Shown here one piece after another: positions 47,901 through 58,800 of a stretch of DNA of 64,000 nucleotides. Below the pieces are notes generated by a model, which did no database searches, was not told where the DNA came from, and saw only the letters and a program-made list of their open reading frames with translations. The stretch comes from Coturnix japonica (taxonomy: Eukaryota; Chordata; Aves; Galliformes; Phasianidae). The DNA lies in assembly GCF_001577835.2 (NCBI RefSeq), contig NC_029547.1:62491110-62555109 (forward strand), in the 5' to 3' direction. The position numbers and the translations under genes were made by a program. How positions within the stretch are numbered: the first letter of the stretch is position 1; every line of letters starts with the position of its first letter.

Positions 47901-50900
47901 AATGCAAAGCGTTTTAGTAGGAAGCTCTTAACTTCAACGCTTGCAGCTCAGCTAAATTAAAGCCTTTGTTGTTGTCTTTGCTGTTTAAAAAGCACAGTGT
48001 ACTGAAGACGTAGGGCAGAAGACCCTGCTGGTTTAGGCAGCCCCCAGTCAGAGGGATCACACCTGAGTGGGGCACGCACGGCCAGGCGCTGTGCCCGGCT
48101 TAAATAACTGATGGGGTTCGACTCTCAATTCACTCTCATTCCTACGGCGCTGGAATCCGTCGTCCCAGTTCCTCAGAGGACGAAAATGCAGCAGCGTTCA
48201 CCCGGATACACGAGCACCCTCTGGTGGTCATTAACGCGGAAATTAATTAAAGCAAACAGTTAATGGCTCTGCTGCCTTACACGGAACACTCTCTGAGTCC
48301 ATATGAATATGCACGCGCGTGCGCTGTGCGCTACCGGTGCTTTACTCAGCACAGCGGCAAGGCTGTATGTTGTTTATTCACTAAAGCCTCTATTGATTAA
48401 ATCAAAGTAATACTCGCTAAACTAAACTATAGGGCAACAGTCGTGAGATGTAAGAACAGTTATAAGAACAAGATGGGTACATTTAGGTAACTTACAGGCA
48501 GCTCTGGTCAAGTTACCTGTGCTATCTTTGTGCTGAATTACAGCAGCAGAGTGCCGGGGTGTGAGGTGCAGACTGAGGCTCCCTTCCCAAAAGCAGAAGG
48601 CTGGGAAGAATCGTTTGAATGAGAAGCAGCCAGAAAGCATGCTGGGATTTCCCGTGTGAGCGCGTGAGTCAGCACGGCTCCTGTGCCACGTGAGGAGCTC
48701 TGCCAGCGCCGTGCTGTCCAAAGGAATAGACAAAATGAATGAAAAATAAGCATTTAAAAACACACATTTATGTTATTGGGGTGTTAGGGCTAAAGCTGAG
48801 CTTGTATCTCTGCTCTGCAGTGGGAAGATCACTCCCATTGACAACAGGCCTGGGAAAGCATGACATGGGGTAAAGCAGCCATGCTTTGTAAGGTACCAAC
48901 AGAGACAGCTTTGCTCAAAGGTGGGGCTGCAATGCAGATATCTGCTGGAGCCTGCGGACCTTCGAGGTGATCCCTATGGGCTGAATGGCACAGAGCAGCT
49001 AATGAACACATTGGGTGTTGCCAACAACATCTTCATCTCCGTCTGTGACCACCTACCGCTTTCACAGGAAAGCTGTAAATAAACGAATGAATAAACAAAC
49101 GAGAATCTCATCAATACTACAGTGACAGCGCTGATGTATATGCGAAACTCGGGACCCCCTGCAAACTTCAGAACAGACGAAGCCAAACGAAGTTCTGTTT
49201 CAGAAACAAACAACAAATAAAGTGATTTGAGGAAGACACGAACTTTGTCAGGCCATAGCCGAGGCTGCCGCCGTGCTACAGAGGTTTATCACCGCATTCC
49301 TCGCAGCGTGAGGCCGCAGGGCCAGGCCCGGCACAATGGTGGGCAGCGGCGTGTGACACGGAGCGGGCAGATGTGCGGGGAAGTGTGAATGCCTTCGCTC
49401 AAAGGCGAACCGTTCCATTGCCTCCGCATTCAAACTGGGGGTTGAAAACAGCGAGCCTTTGACCCCTGATGTAATTAAAACTTTGGCTGAGGGAAACTGT
49501 AGTCTCCTGCAACAAAAGCGGTGCGCTTTCGCAAGATCTCAAATCTGCCCGGGAAGAGACAAAGATTCCCCTCCCCCCAGCGCTCCCTTCCCCCAAATGG
49601 CCCCGAGCCCCGGGCAAACGCTGGACGTACCAAAACCTTCTGAAAAAGGGCTCTGGAAAGCGGCAGAGTTCAGCGTACCTACGCCACAAAGAAAGGCAAC
49701 CCAGGAAGGAAGCCATGTCTGATACAAATGGAAGGATCTCTTCTTTATCTTTCCGCTCGGGGCAAGGCACGGAGCAGTCAGGAACACTTAGACGGAGGGG
49801 AATTAACACACCTATAGTCTCAGACATGTAAGAAAGTAGTCAAGAGCATCACTAACTCCTCTTCCATTTTTCCTTGCCAACTGTTTTGGTTTAAAAAGGA
49901 GTATCAGAACCTTTGAAACCCCCTCCTTTTTTTTTGTCCCAAGGAATAAATCTGTTAGTGCTACATGTTGAAGTGCTATGGTGGGTGCAATTCCTCCCCT
50001 CCCAGCACAAACAACCTTTCCCCTAAGCAAGCAAAACAAAGACGACAAAACCAACTGACCCAAGGAATTCAAAGCAGCGACTTAAGACCCCGATCAATAA
50101 TTATTGTCAGGTCACACACAGAGGACACACTCAGATCACATTTAAAATTCGAATGTTGTGGATGGCGTGGCACCTCAGAAGTGCCTCCTGCTAGCCCTGC
50201 ATTGCTAGCAGTTCCAAGCCATATGTTGGTTCCACATTTTTCTCACAACTAGGTTGCTGTGAGCCTAGAATAAATGTAACACGTTACATGTTACCCAAAA
50301 TACGTAGGCCAATTATGAAGATCAACTCCACATCCCCATTCTCTCCTCCTTCAGCACAATGAATCAGCCACGGTTCCTGGTAGCATCATCCATCATGAAG
50401 AGCAGAACCAGGCCCTGGATTGCATGCAGGAGGAAATCACCAAGATCCGATCAAACCAGTGCACAACAGGCACCAAAACGTTTTGCAGAGGTTTGTAACT
50501 ATTGAAGGAGACTCATCTCTCTGAAATCCTGGGAACTGAGATGTGATTTTCTTGCTGCAGACAACTTCTTCAGCCATCGCGTGGCTTTCTCTTCCAGCTG
50601 CTATGCACATTAGAACAACTAAGGCTGACTTGGAATCACAGAAATGAGCTCTTTATGGTATTGCTAAAACTGAGAAAAAAAGAAAAAAAAAAGAGCATAA
50701 TACTTTGAATCACGTGAAACATAAACCTGAAGTTACTTTATACATACTTACATTTTCAATCTCCTTAATTACTTCAGGAAGATCAGAAGTCTACACTTTA
50801 TTCCAGAAAACTCGGCCTTTCACCATCAGTACGGCCAGATCTCCTGTTCCAGAGAATAATATAATAGATGATGTATTGATTTTCTGTCTCAGAAATGCCC

Positions 50901-52900
50901 GAGCTCCTCTTAATAGAAAGAAAAAGGTAATTAAAGAATTAGGCAAAGTTTCTTAAGGTTTCTGTGTTGCTATGGGAAAGGTTCCTGCATGCATTAAGTA
51001 ACTGACAAAATAGGAATATTGATGGGGGGAAAAAATGCGTTTGTTCACACATCCCTTTCAAGTGATATGTGAATATTCCCGCAGAACAAAACAAGCCGGG
51101 ATGTAAAAGCAGAGGTTGAGTGGTGCTTTAAGGACAAAAGGGTCATTAGCAGGGTGCTGCTGTTAAGGAATTCCAGCCCGATGGCTTTCTTTCTTTTTTT
51201 TTTTCCCCCCTTTCCTCTTTTAACTTTATTGCTCAACTCTGAATTCACAGAATTCGTGGCAGTTAAGAAATGGTCTTCAAACCTATTTCTGTGACGTTGT
51301 CTACGGGTCCTGGGTGAGGCAAGGAAAACCTCACGGTGCCTTAGTTTGGGGGGGCGGGGAGGGGAAGAGGGAAAAAAGCATTCTTTCCTACCTTCCTGCT
51401 ATTTTCGTTAGTCTTCGCATTGAAGAGGGCATCAAAAAAGATGTTGAGCTTCCTAGTTCTGTGTTCGTTTGTTGTTTCGCTACATTTTCTCACTCCCTTA
51501 TGTGGATGGAAGACGCAAAATCCTGGAGGAGCATTTCTTTTTCTGGACTAACCAACTCGCAACAGAAATGTGCAGTCAGCTTTTTGGTGACCTCTGACAC
51601 CGTAAAAAACAGCATTTTTCATCACAACTTCACATTTTCGTACTGGCACACATAAAGTCAGTGACTGCTGTTGGTATTAAAGGTCATTAAGAGTTCTGTT
51701 CATGAAAAGTAACTTACCAGAGAAGTCACGTGCAACACTAAAAAATAAAACATTTACATTCTAATTTCTCATCCTATCGCGTTCTGCAACTAGAAAATAA
51801 CAGTAAACTAGCATGAAGACATCCTGTCCGGGAAGAATGTCGGGTTTTGTCTTTAAACATTTGCACTTCAATTCTTGCCTACCTGTTCCTTTCAGATGCG
51901 TCGCTCAAGCACTCAACACTTCTCCATTATCTATCTGTTCAACCGGGACGATCTACATCAGCTGGGAGACGATTAATGGAGCACGGAGACAGGTCGCATT
52001 ACTATGGAAATCCCCTCCTACAGATAAAGAACAAATGAGGAAATCTCGCAGGGAGATGAGAATCAATTTACCCCGCGTGCCCCACTCTGTGCACCAGGAT
52101 GACTCAGTGCGGCTCTGACCCAGGCGCTATGGCAGAGGTGGGCGCAAGCAGAGCAGTCGGGCACAGAGGCAGCTGAACTCCCTTCATTTCCTCCAGCCCT
52201 CATGCTTCATTTTTCACCAATAATGCTCTGCCATTTATTAATTATTTTAGGGTAGTGCCAAGAAATAGGTGCATCAAACTAAAAACCCAACGGAAGCCTC
52301 ATCTCATAGGGCACGGTATTTATTTATTTTTTTTTTGCCTCACGTCCCCAAGGATGCAATAAATGTCTTCTCTCCAATAAAAAACGTTTGAAATCATTGG
52401 GCAAAATCCAATTCCTTAGTCATGCTAAGAGGAAGCAGCCAACCACTTAATCAGCCTGTGCATATTGGCCGCTCAGCTGCTGACTGCACAACTCAAATGC
52501 GGCTAAAATTCATGCATCCACCTGAGCCATCAGAGGGAGAGGGGAGAGATTTTTCTGCATTGCCACTCCCTTCAGTAGACCGACCCAAGGAAAACGAGAT
52601 GACTTTGGGTGTTTCTCGTGGAGGATATATTTTCACTCAAGGACAAATAAAAGGTTTTGTTGCAGATATGCAACCGCATGCAGATTGCTATTAATACTTT
52701 CTGGACACAGGAATAAATATATTGCGAGGGGAAATGTAAATGCAGCACAGCAGCTGCTCCGCAAGTGACTCCCAGTACAGATGAACCCATCACACATGGC
52801 TCCAGATAGTAAATATCAGCAGAGGCTGATTCTCAGAGAATAGGAGGAAGAGGCACACTGACTGGGATACCAAATCCGCTCAGCCCTGTTTCCTCCACTG
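47900..52900. promoter_or_regulatory. Repeat-poor candidate regulatory block
   Basis: Five kilobases without a recognised CR1, although CR1 is frequent on both sides. It holds CpG-enriched patches at about 48,060-48,330 and 49,240-49,830, a CTCF-like site (48,212-48,227), and many homeodomain-type words (for example AATTAATTAA at 48,240, TTAATTA at 50,766, TTATTAATTATTTTAG at 52,235). It lies 3-8 kb upstream of XPA and 33-38 kb upstream of FOXE1. It could hold FOXE1 enhancers or an unannotated non-coding transcript's promoter. No protein-coding exon was recognised. Confidence 0.35.
48212..48227 (-). promoter_or_regulatory. CTCF-like motif in CpG-rich patch
   Basis: The - strand reads CCACCAGAGGGTGCTC, a good CTCF core match, in a CpG-enriched patch followed within 20 bp by TAACGCGGAAATTAATTAA. 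Confidence 0.5.
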
Positions 52901-53864
52901 GCCACAGGCAAACACAGAGGGAAAATGAAAAATGAGGCAAGTCTGAGCTTCCTCCTCTGCAACACTCCCACAGCCCCCAACTATTTCCAGCACAGGGAGA
53001 CTGCTGCATCGTCAGAGGGTGCTCATTCACTGACTACATGGGCTCTCCCCATTGCCTGGACAATCTTGCCATGCCCCAGAGAAACACCTTCTATCTGCAG
53101 CCTGCACTGAGTAGAGATGTGGTGTGCATTGCTCCCATGGCACTGTGCAAGGGGGACCTTCTAACAAGGCTTCCTACCACCGCACACCAGACCACACATA
53201 CTTGGACAGCCAGTCCAGTCCATTCTCTTTGAGCCCTTGGGATGAGTCAGGCCTTAGGCACATCCTTTCCAAGTAATTCATTTTCAGGGTGCAGGGCCCA
53301 GACCTACCAAACTGCTTTTCATGAGAGGTTCAGATACCAGTTAGGTACAGTTAGGACTAGGCTTCCCCATGTACATCATTTATCTACCCTACTCTTTTTT
53401 TACTGCCCAGATACCCACAGTTCTTCACAGATGACCCTCGTCCTTGACAAGGGTAGTATTGCCAGCAGACAGGTTGCAGTGCCAGCTCCACAATGGTTGT
53501 GCTGCCAGCAGGCACTGCTGTCTTACTGCTCACCCTTTCTCTCCTCCAAGAAAATGCTGAGTTGTCAAGTGCCGTTTGTGAAGCTGCTTCCCCACACCCA
53601 GCTGCTCACTGATGCTCTATTCCATGGCCATGAGTTAATGCATGCTGATAAAGGACATCCACAACTGGCTACCAGCAGCCAAGTAACCACAGCCATAAAC
53701 TGCCTGGCATACCATACCTGAAGAACTATCTAAGTGTGGTCAACCTAATGATGGTATGGTTTGATTATTGGGTGTTCCTGCGTGGCAGTAGGAGTTGGAG
53801 ACACTGACCTTTATGGGTCTCTTTCATCTTGGGATATTCCATGGTTCTGTGGTTGCCTCCCCTG
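52901..53864. other. Non-coding interval
   Basis: No exon recognised. An open + frame at 53,242-53,721 (159 codons) has no recognisable domain or compositional signature and was not called. Confidence 0.35.
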
Positions 53865-54332
53865 TGAGGACAGGCTGAGAGCTGGGGCTGTGCAGCCTAG
53901 AGAAGAGAGCTCTCCAGGAGAGCTGAGTGACCGCTCAGTATCTACAGGGTGGCTGTAAGAAGGAACGGGACAGCTTCTATAGCAGGGCCTGCTGTGTCAG
54001 GACAAGGGGAAATGATTTCAAACTGAAAGAAGGGAAATTTACATTGGATATAAGGAAGGAGTTTTTACAATAAGAACAGTGAGGCACTGGCACAGGTTGC
54101 CCAGAGAGGTGGTGGATGCTGTGTCCCTGCAGGCACCCAAGGTGGAAAAAGTATGTTTTTTGTGTCTTAATATCAAAAGACATGTGATGCTGTGTCCCTG
54201 CAGGCACCCAAGGTCAGGGGATGGGGCTTTGAGCACTGATGGTGTCCCTGTTCAGTGCAGGAGAGCTGGACTAAGTGAGATGCCCTTCAAAGGTCTCTTC
54301 CAACTTAAAGGATTCGATGATTGCATTATTAT
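53865..54332 (+). mobile_element. CR1 LINE 3' copy with internal duplication
   Basis: + strand CR1 3' region: GAGGACAGGCTGAGAG, TTGGATATAAGGAAGGAG, then GCACAGGTTGCCCAGAGAGG, ending CTTCCAACTTAAAGGATTCG ATGATT. A 29-bp segment occurs twice (54,115-54,143 and 54,186-54,214), which is not a CR1 feature. Confidence 0.85.
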
Positions 54333-54830
54333 TAACTCATGTGCAGCCCCTCAGATTGCCCAGATCCTGAGGGAAGGGAAAACCCATGGAGCACTGCTCT
54401 TTTTCCTCAGTCAAGCCCTGTCTGCACTGCAAGGCCTATGCTGTTTAAGTGCCTTGCCTCTCCAAATTTGCTTTTGTTTATGGATTCTTCTAATCCTAAT
54501 GCCGATTTGGTTGCATAACAGCAATATCCTCCTATGCTCAAAACCCTCTAATGGCACCAAACGCAGCTTCAGCTCGGGGAACAACACAAAGAGCAGGGCT
54601 CCAAAGTTCACTTCTCCCGGCTCTTCGGCTCGGATGGGACGCGGGAGGCATTAACGCGATAAGGCGACCACAAGAAACGCAAACAGATAGGGCTGTTTTC
54701 AAACACTCTGCTGATAGTTCTCGAAACCCGGCGGTTGTTTTACAAACAAAGAACTCCCATTTCCACATCTCAGTGCCAGCACGGCGCTCAGCCGAGCTAA
54801 ATACCTGCAGAATACCTGCTAAACACCGCG
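54333..54830. other. Non-coding interval before the XPA CpG island
   Basis: No gene or repeat recognised; CpG density starts to rise at the right end. Confidence 0.4.
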
Positions 54831-55681
54831 GCGGCCTAAAGCAGCGCAGCCCAACGCCTGCTGACGGCGGGGCCATTTCCTGAGGGGGCAGCGCCAACAT
54901 TTACATGCGTTCAGCTATTGAGTTCGCTCCCGCCCCAGCCTGCCCGGCTGGGAGGCACCGGGACATGCCCATTGCGGTACTTTCCGGCTTCCTGCAGAAA
55001 AACCAGCGTGCTGCAGGCAGGCAGAAAGGCAGGCAGGGGATGACTCGGCGATTCATCGCACACAGGAAGGTTGACGGGATGTGCACCACAAAATGTCGGC
55101 GCTGCGCTGAGCCCGCGCCCATCGCTCACATCGACACTGCGGGACGGAGCCGGGCCGGGCAGGTAATGGCGGCCGTGATGTCTGCATCGTGCTCAAGGAC
55201 ACGGCAGCGGGTCGGGCCGTGTTAGTTATGACAAAGCCGGGAAGGGTGTGGGGCTGAAGTGGGGCAGTGGGAGCGGGAATATAGGGCTGTGTGGGGTTAG
55301 AGCGAGGCGGGGGGGGCTCGGTGTGCCATTTTTCCCTGCTTTTTATTCAGAAAGGAGGAACCGCTTGGTGTCGGGTCATTGTGCTGCGGAGACGGGGCGG
55401 GCTGAGGACAAAGGGGTCACCGCCGGCGGCGCGTGATGGCGCTGCGCCTCGAGGCTTTTTTTTTTTACCCATTTTCCCCTTTTTTTAACCACATTGCTCA
55501 GCAGAAAGCGCTCGAACGGCTCTGTGAAATGGCCGGGCCTTGCTTTTCCCCTCCCCCGCCCTCCGGAGCCCCTCGTTGCGGGCGGTGCCCCCTGCCCGGC
55601 GCCACGCAGGCCGCAGCCCCCGCCCCGCCGGGCCGGCACCCCCAGCGAGCCGGCGGGGAGGGGGGGCGGGGCGATGGAGGT

Positions 55682-55744
55682 GCGCATGCGCGCGGGCCTC
55701 GCCCCTTTCCTTCCCTCCCCCGCCTCCTCGTGTGCGCAGGCGCA
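55682..55744 (+). promoter_or_regulatory. XPA: Two NRF1-type motifs upstream of XPA
   Basis: GCGCATGCGC at 55,682-55,691 and TGCGCAGGCGCA at 55,733-55,744 both fit the NRF1 consensus. They lie 137 and 84 bp upstream of the XPA ATG, where such sites commonly sit in TATA-less promoters. Confidence 0.55.
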
Positions 55745-55827
55745 GTGCGGCGGCGGCTCGCTGAGGGAAGGGCGAGCCGCGCTCCGTGCGGGGGGGACCG
55801 GCAAAGCTCCTCCGCTCCGACGCCGCC

Positions 55828-58800
55828 ATGGCCGGGCTGGAACACGGCACACATGGAGGCACGGAGAGCGAACGGCCCGCTATCTCGGCGGCGGCGATGG
55901 CGCGGATGGAGCGGAACCGGCGGCGGGCATTAGCGCTGCGGCAGGCGCGGCTGGCGGCCCGACCGTACCCAGCCGCAGGTCGGAGCACCGAGCGCTTTGA
56001 TGGGGCTGCGGGAGGAGCGGGAGGAAGGCGGCTGGGAACGGCGGGGGGGAATGAAATGGGGGGGTAAAGAGCGGCCGGTGGGGGGCGCCTGTGAGGGGCC
56101 CATCCCCCACAGCGGGTGGGGGCAGGGATTGGCGCGCGCGCGCTCCTCACTGCGGGGGGGGCTGGGTGGGTGGGGGCGGGGAGCGGCGGGCTCGGGGAGC
56201 GCCCCCTGGCGGCGGTGCGAGCTGAGACGGCGGGGTCTGTGTTCTGCAGGAGGAGCGAGGGTACGGGGACCTGCCAAGGACGTGGACACGGGAGGGGGAT
56301 TCTTCCTGCAGGACGAGGAGGAGGAGCAGCACAGCGCCGACAGGATCGTGCATCCCCCCGGTAACGGCGCGGGGGCGGGGAAGGAAGGAAGGAGGGCGTT
56401 GCGGGGGGACGCGGGCAGGGCGGTTCCGCGGGTTTTTTTTTTACCCCCCTTCCCGGGTTTTTTAGTTCCCTCCCCGCTGTCCCTACCCCCATTCTTCCTG
56501 GCGCGCCGCGCCGTGCACACCGCGGTGTGTGCTGTGCTGGCACTGCGGAACGGGAAAGTGGGGCACGGGGCGCTGCCCAGCCGGTAAGAGCCGCTCTATT
56601 CCTGCCTTTTTATTTCGCGATGCCGGATTTGCGATACGGCGGGGCGATCCGCCCCGCGTGGTACAACGGATGGCGACATATTGCGTCGCGATATTCAGCC
56701 CGGCAGCAAACGGAGGCGTCGCGATCCCGAAATAGTAGGGCAGTTTCTTTTCTGGGAATGCCTTTGTCTCGCTTTGTTCTGCGCCGGATCCGCCGCAGCG
56801 CCGTGGTGCAGTGTCCTTTGTTAGCCGGATTCATTACGGCAACGCGCAGCCCCGTGCTGTTGGGGATGGGCTTTTTTTTTACCTCTTTTTTTACCCTTTT
56901 TTTAAAGATGATTTCGCTTAAATTTAATATTTTTTTTTTTTTTTCTCTCCCGATAAAAGGCGTGTGGGTGCGGGATGCCTTTGCAGCGGGCGGTTGGTGC
57001 TGTGTAATTCATGATGTCATTGTCCTAATACAGCGCCTTTCAGCCGTGCATTACGAAACGTGATGTAAGCGCTCGCCATGCGGGCGGGCTGACCCGGCTC
57101 GGATGTCGGCTGGGCGCGATCCGCTCCATCGCGGCCGCTATTAAAGATGAATGACTCCTCACGCCGCGAATTAACCTTCTCTTTCAGGTTTTATTAATAT
57201 TCTTCCCCTGTTACAGCGCTACCAATGAATGGGAACTGTAAGGCGTGGGGGTTTTTTTTTGCTAGGATGGCTTTCTGTTTTAAAAGAGCAGCAGTTCTTC
57301 GGTGTCACGCGGAGCACGAGCAGACGGAGCCCAGCACCCAGCGAGGACAGCACCCGGCCGGCGCAGACTTGAGCCTGGGCTTGGAGCAGTGCTGAGAGGG
57401 CTTGGGGAGAGGATTGTAGTGGAGCTCCATCCCCATTCCACTCCTAGCAGCTCTCTGGCCATCCACCCCCGCTGCTGCCGGCCGAAGCACGGAGCCGTGC
57501 CCTCATCGGGCGTCCACAAACCCTCAGAGAGCCGGGCGTGTTGTGCGGGCTCCGGGCGGCCGAGCTGAGGCCATTGAGTGCCCGCTCGGCTCCCGGCCGC
57601 CCCTACCGCCCTCCTCTCATCCGCCCCCTCCCCCGGGCCCTCCGCTCGGCCCCGTGCCGCGTGGTGCCATGTGCGGCCGTGGGGAGGGAGCGCTGGGAGC
57701 GGGCGTGAGGCTGCGAGGGATGGGGGCTGTGCTGCCTTTAGACATTAAAGATAAATCCATGTGAAACCCAACCGGGGAGGGCGTGGGCGAACGGCAATGT
57801 ATTGTATTGAATGATAGAGAACGGGAGTCGGTCTGTAACCATCGGTGTGAAATACAATTAAATGTGTAGTAAAGCTGCTTGCCGTACCCAACTTCGCTTG
57901 CGTTGTGTTTAAAGCCGGTATAGAAAAAAAACACGAGGTTTTTCTTTCCATTAGCCCCCGTGCTAGAATTTGACTATCTCATCTGTGGAGACTGTGGCAA
58001 AGAATTCATGGACTCGTACCTAATGCAGCACTTTGATTGGGCCACGTGCGATAATTGCAGGTACTGCAGACACGGGGCGAGCCCTCATTTCCCTTAGTGC
58101 AGCACGGAGTGCAGCGCTGACCTTTGAGCCCAGCATTGCGAAACGGGGAGCGGCACCACGAGGAGCCGGGTGTGCGGGGGGAGGGACGGAGGGGAGCGCC
58201 GCATGGCGGCCTGCGGGGCACGGCGGGGTCGGTAAATGGGGAGGGGGCACAGCGGGGCAGGCCCAAAGAGGAGGTTGGGGGGTGGGGACGGGTCCGGTGT
58301 GCCCCATCGCGTCCCCTTAGTGCGGAGAAAGTGCTGGAAGCGCCGCAGCCAACCGGCGGATAGCAGGGAATGGGTGGGGATAAAAGATGGCTGCGGAGCA
58401 CTGCCGCCAGGTACCACGTGCGGACCGGCAGCGTGGGGCTGCCTGCCCGACTGCGGCTATGGGGCACGGCGCTGTGAGCTCCGAGCTGGGTGTGTGAGCT
58501 CCGGGCTGGGTGAGCTCCGGGCTGTGAGCTCCATTGCAGGGCCGCATGCTTTGCTCTGCGGCTGCGGCGCTTCCTGCCCGGCCATGCCGCCCCGCACCGC
58601 GTGGTCCCAGCCATACATGGTGTACATCCCCCCCATATTAAGTGATGAATGGGCTCCTCACTGCACGCCCTACGGTTTAATATCGCAGATCGCAGTGTTC
58701 TGCTGCTCTCGGCCTGGCGGTGGGAAGCTGCGTTGCTTCCTCCGGCATCCAGCGGCACAGCGTGTGCGCTGTGACTCGGTGTTAGGCCCTGCTCAGCTCA

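Larger units (their letters stand above)
54830..57150. promoter_or_regulatory. XPA: CpG island of XPA promoter, exon 1 and intron 1
   Basis: Dense CpG from about 54.83 kb, peaking at 55.4-56.6 kb, and continuing into intron 2. This is a housekeeping-type promoter without a TATA box. It contains NRF1-type palindromes, a CTCF-like site and G-rich runs. Confidence 0.75.

Noticed and set aside
53242-53721. 159-codon open frame
   Set aside because: No recognisable motif; Ser/His/Gln-rich chance frame in non-repeat DNA.
55433-56587. Long open frames on both strands around XPA exon 1 and intron 1
   Set aside because: CpG-island composition effect. They read through XPA splice sites and have no recognisable domain.
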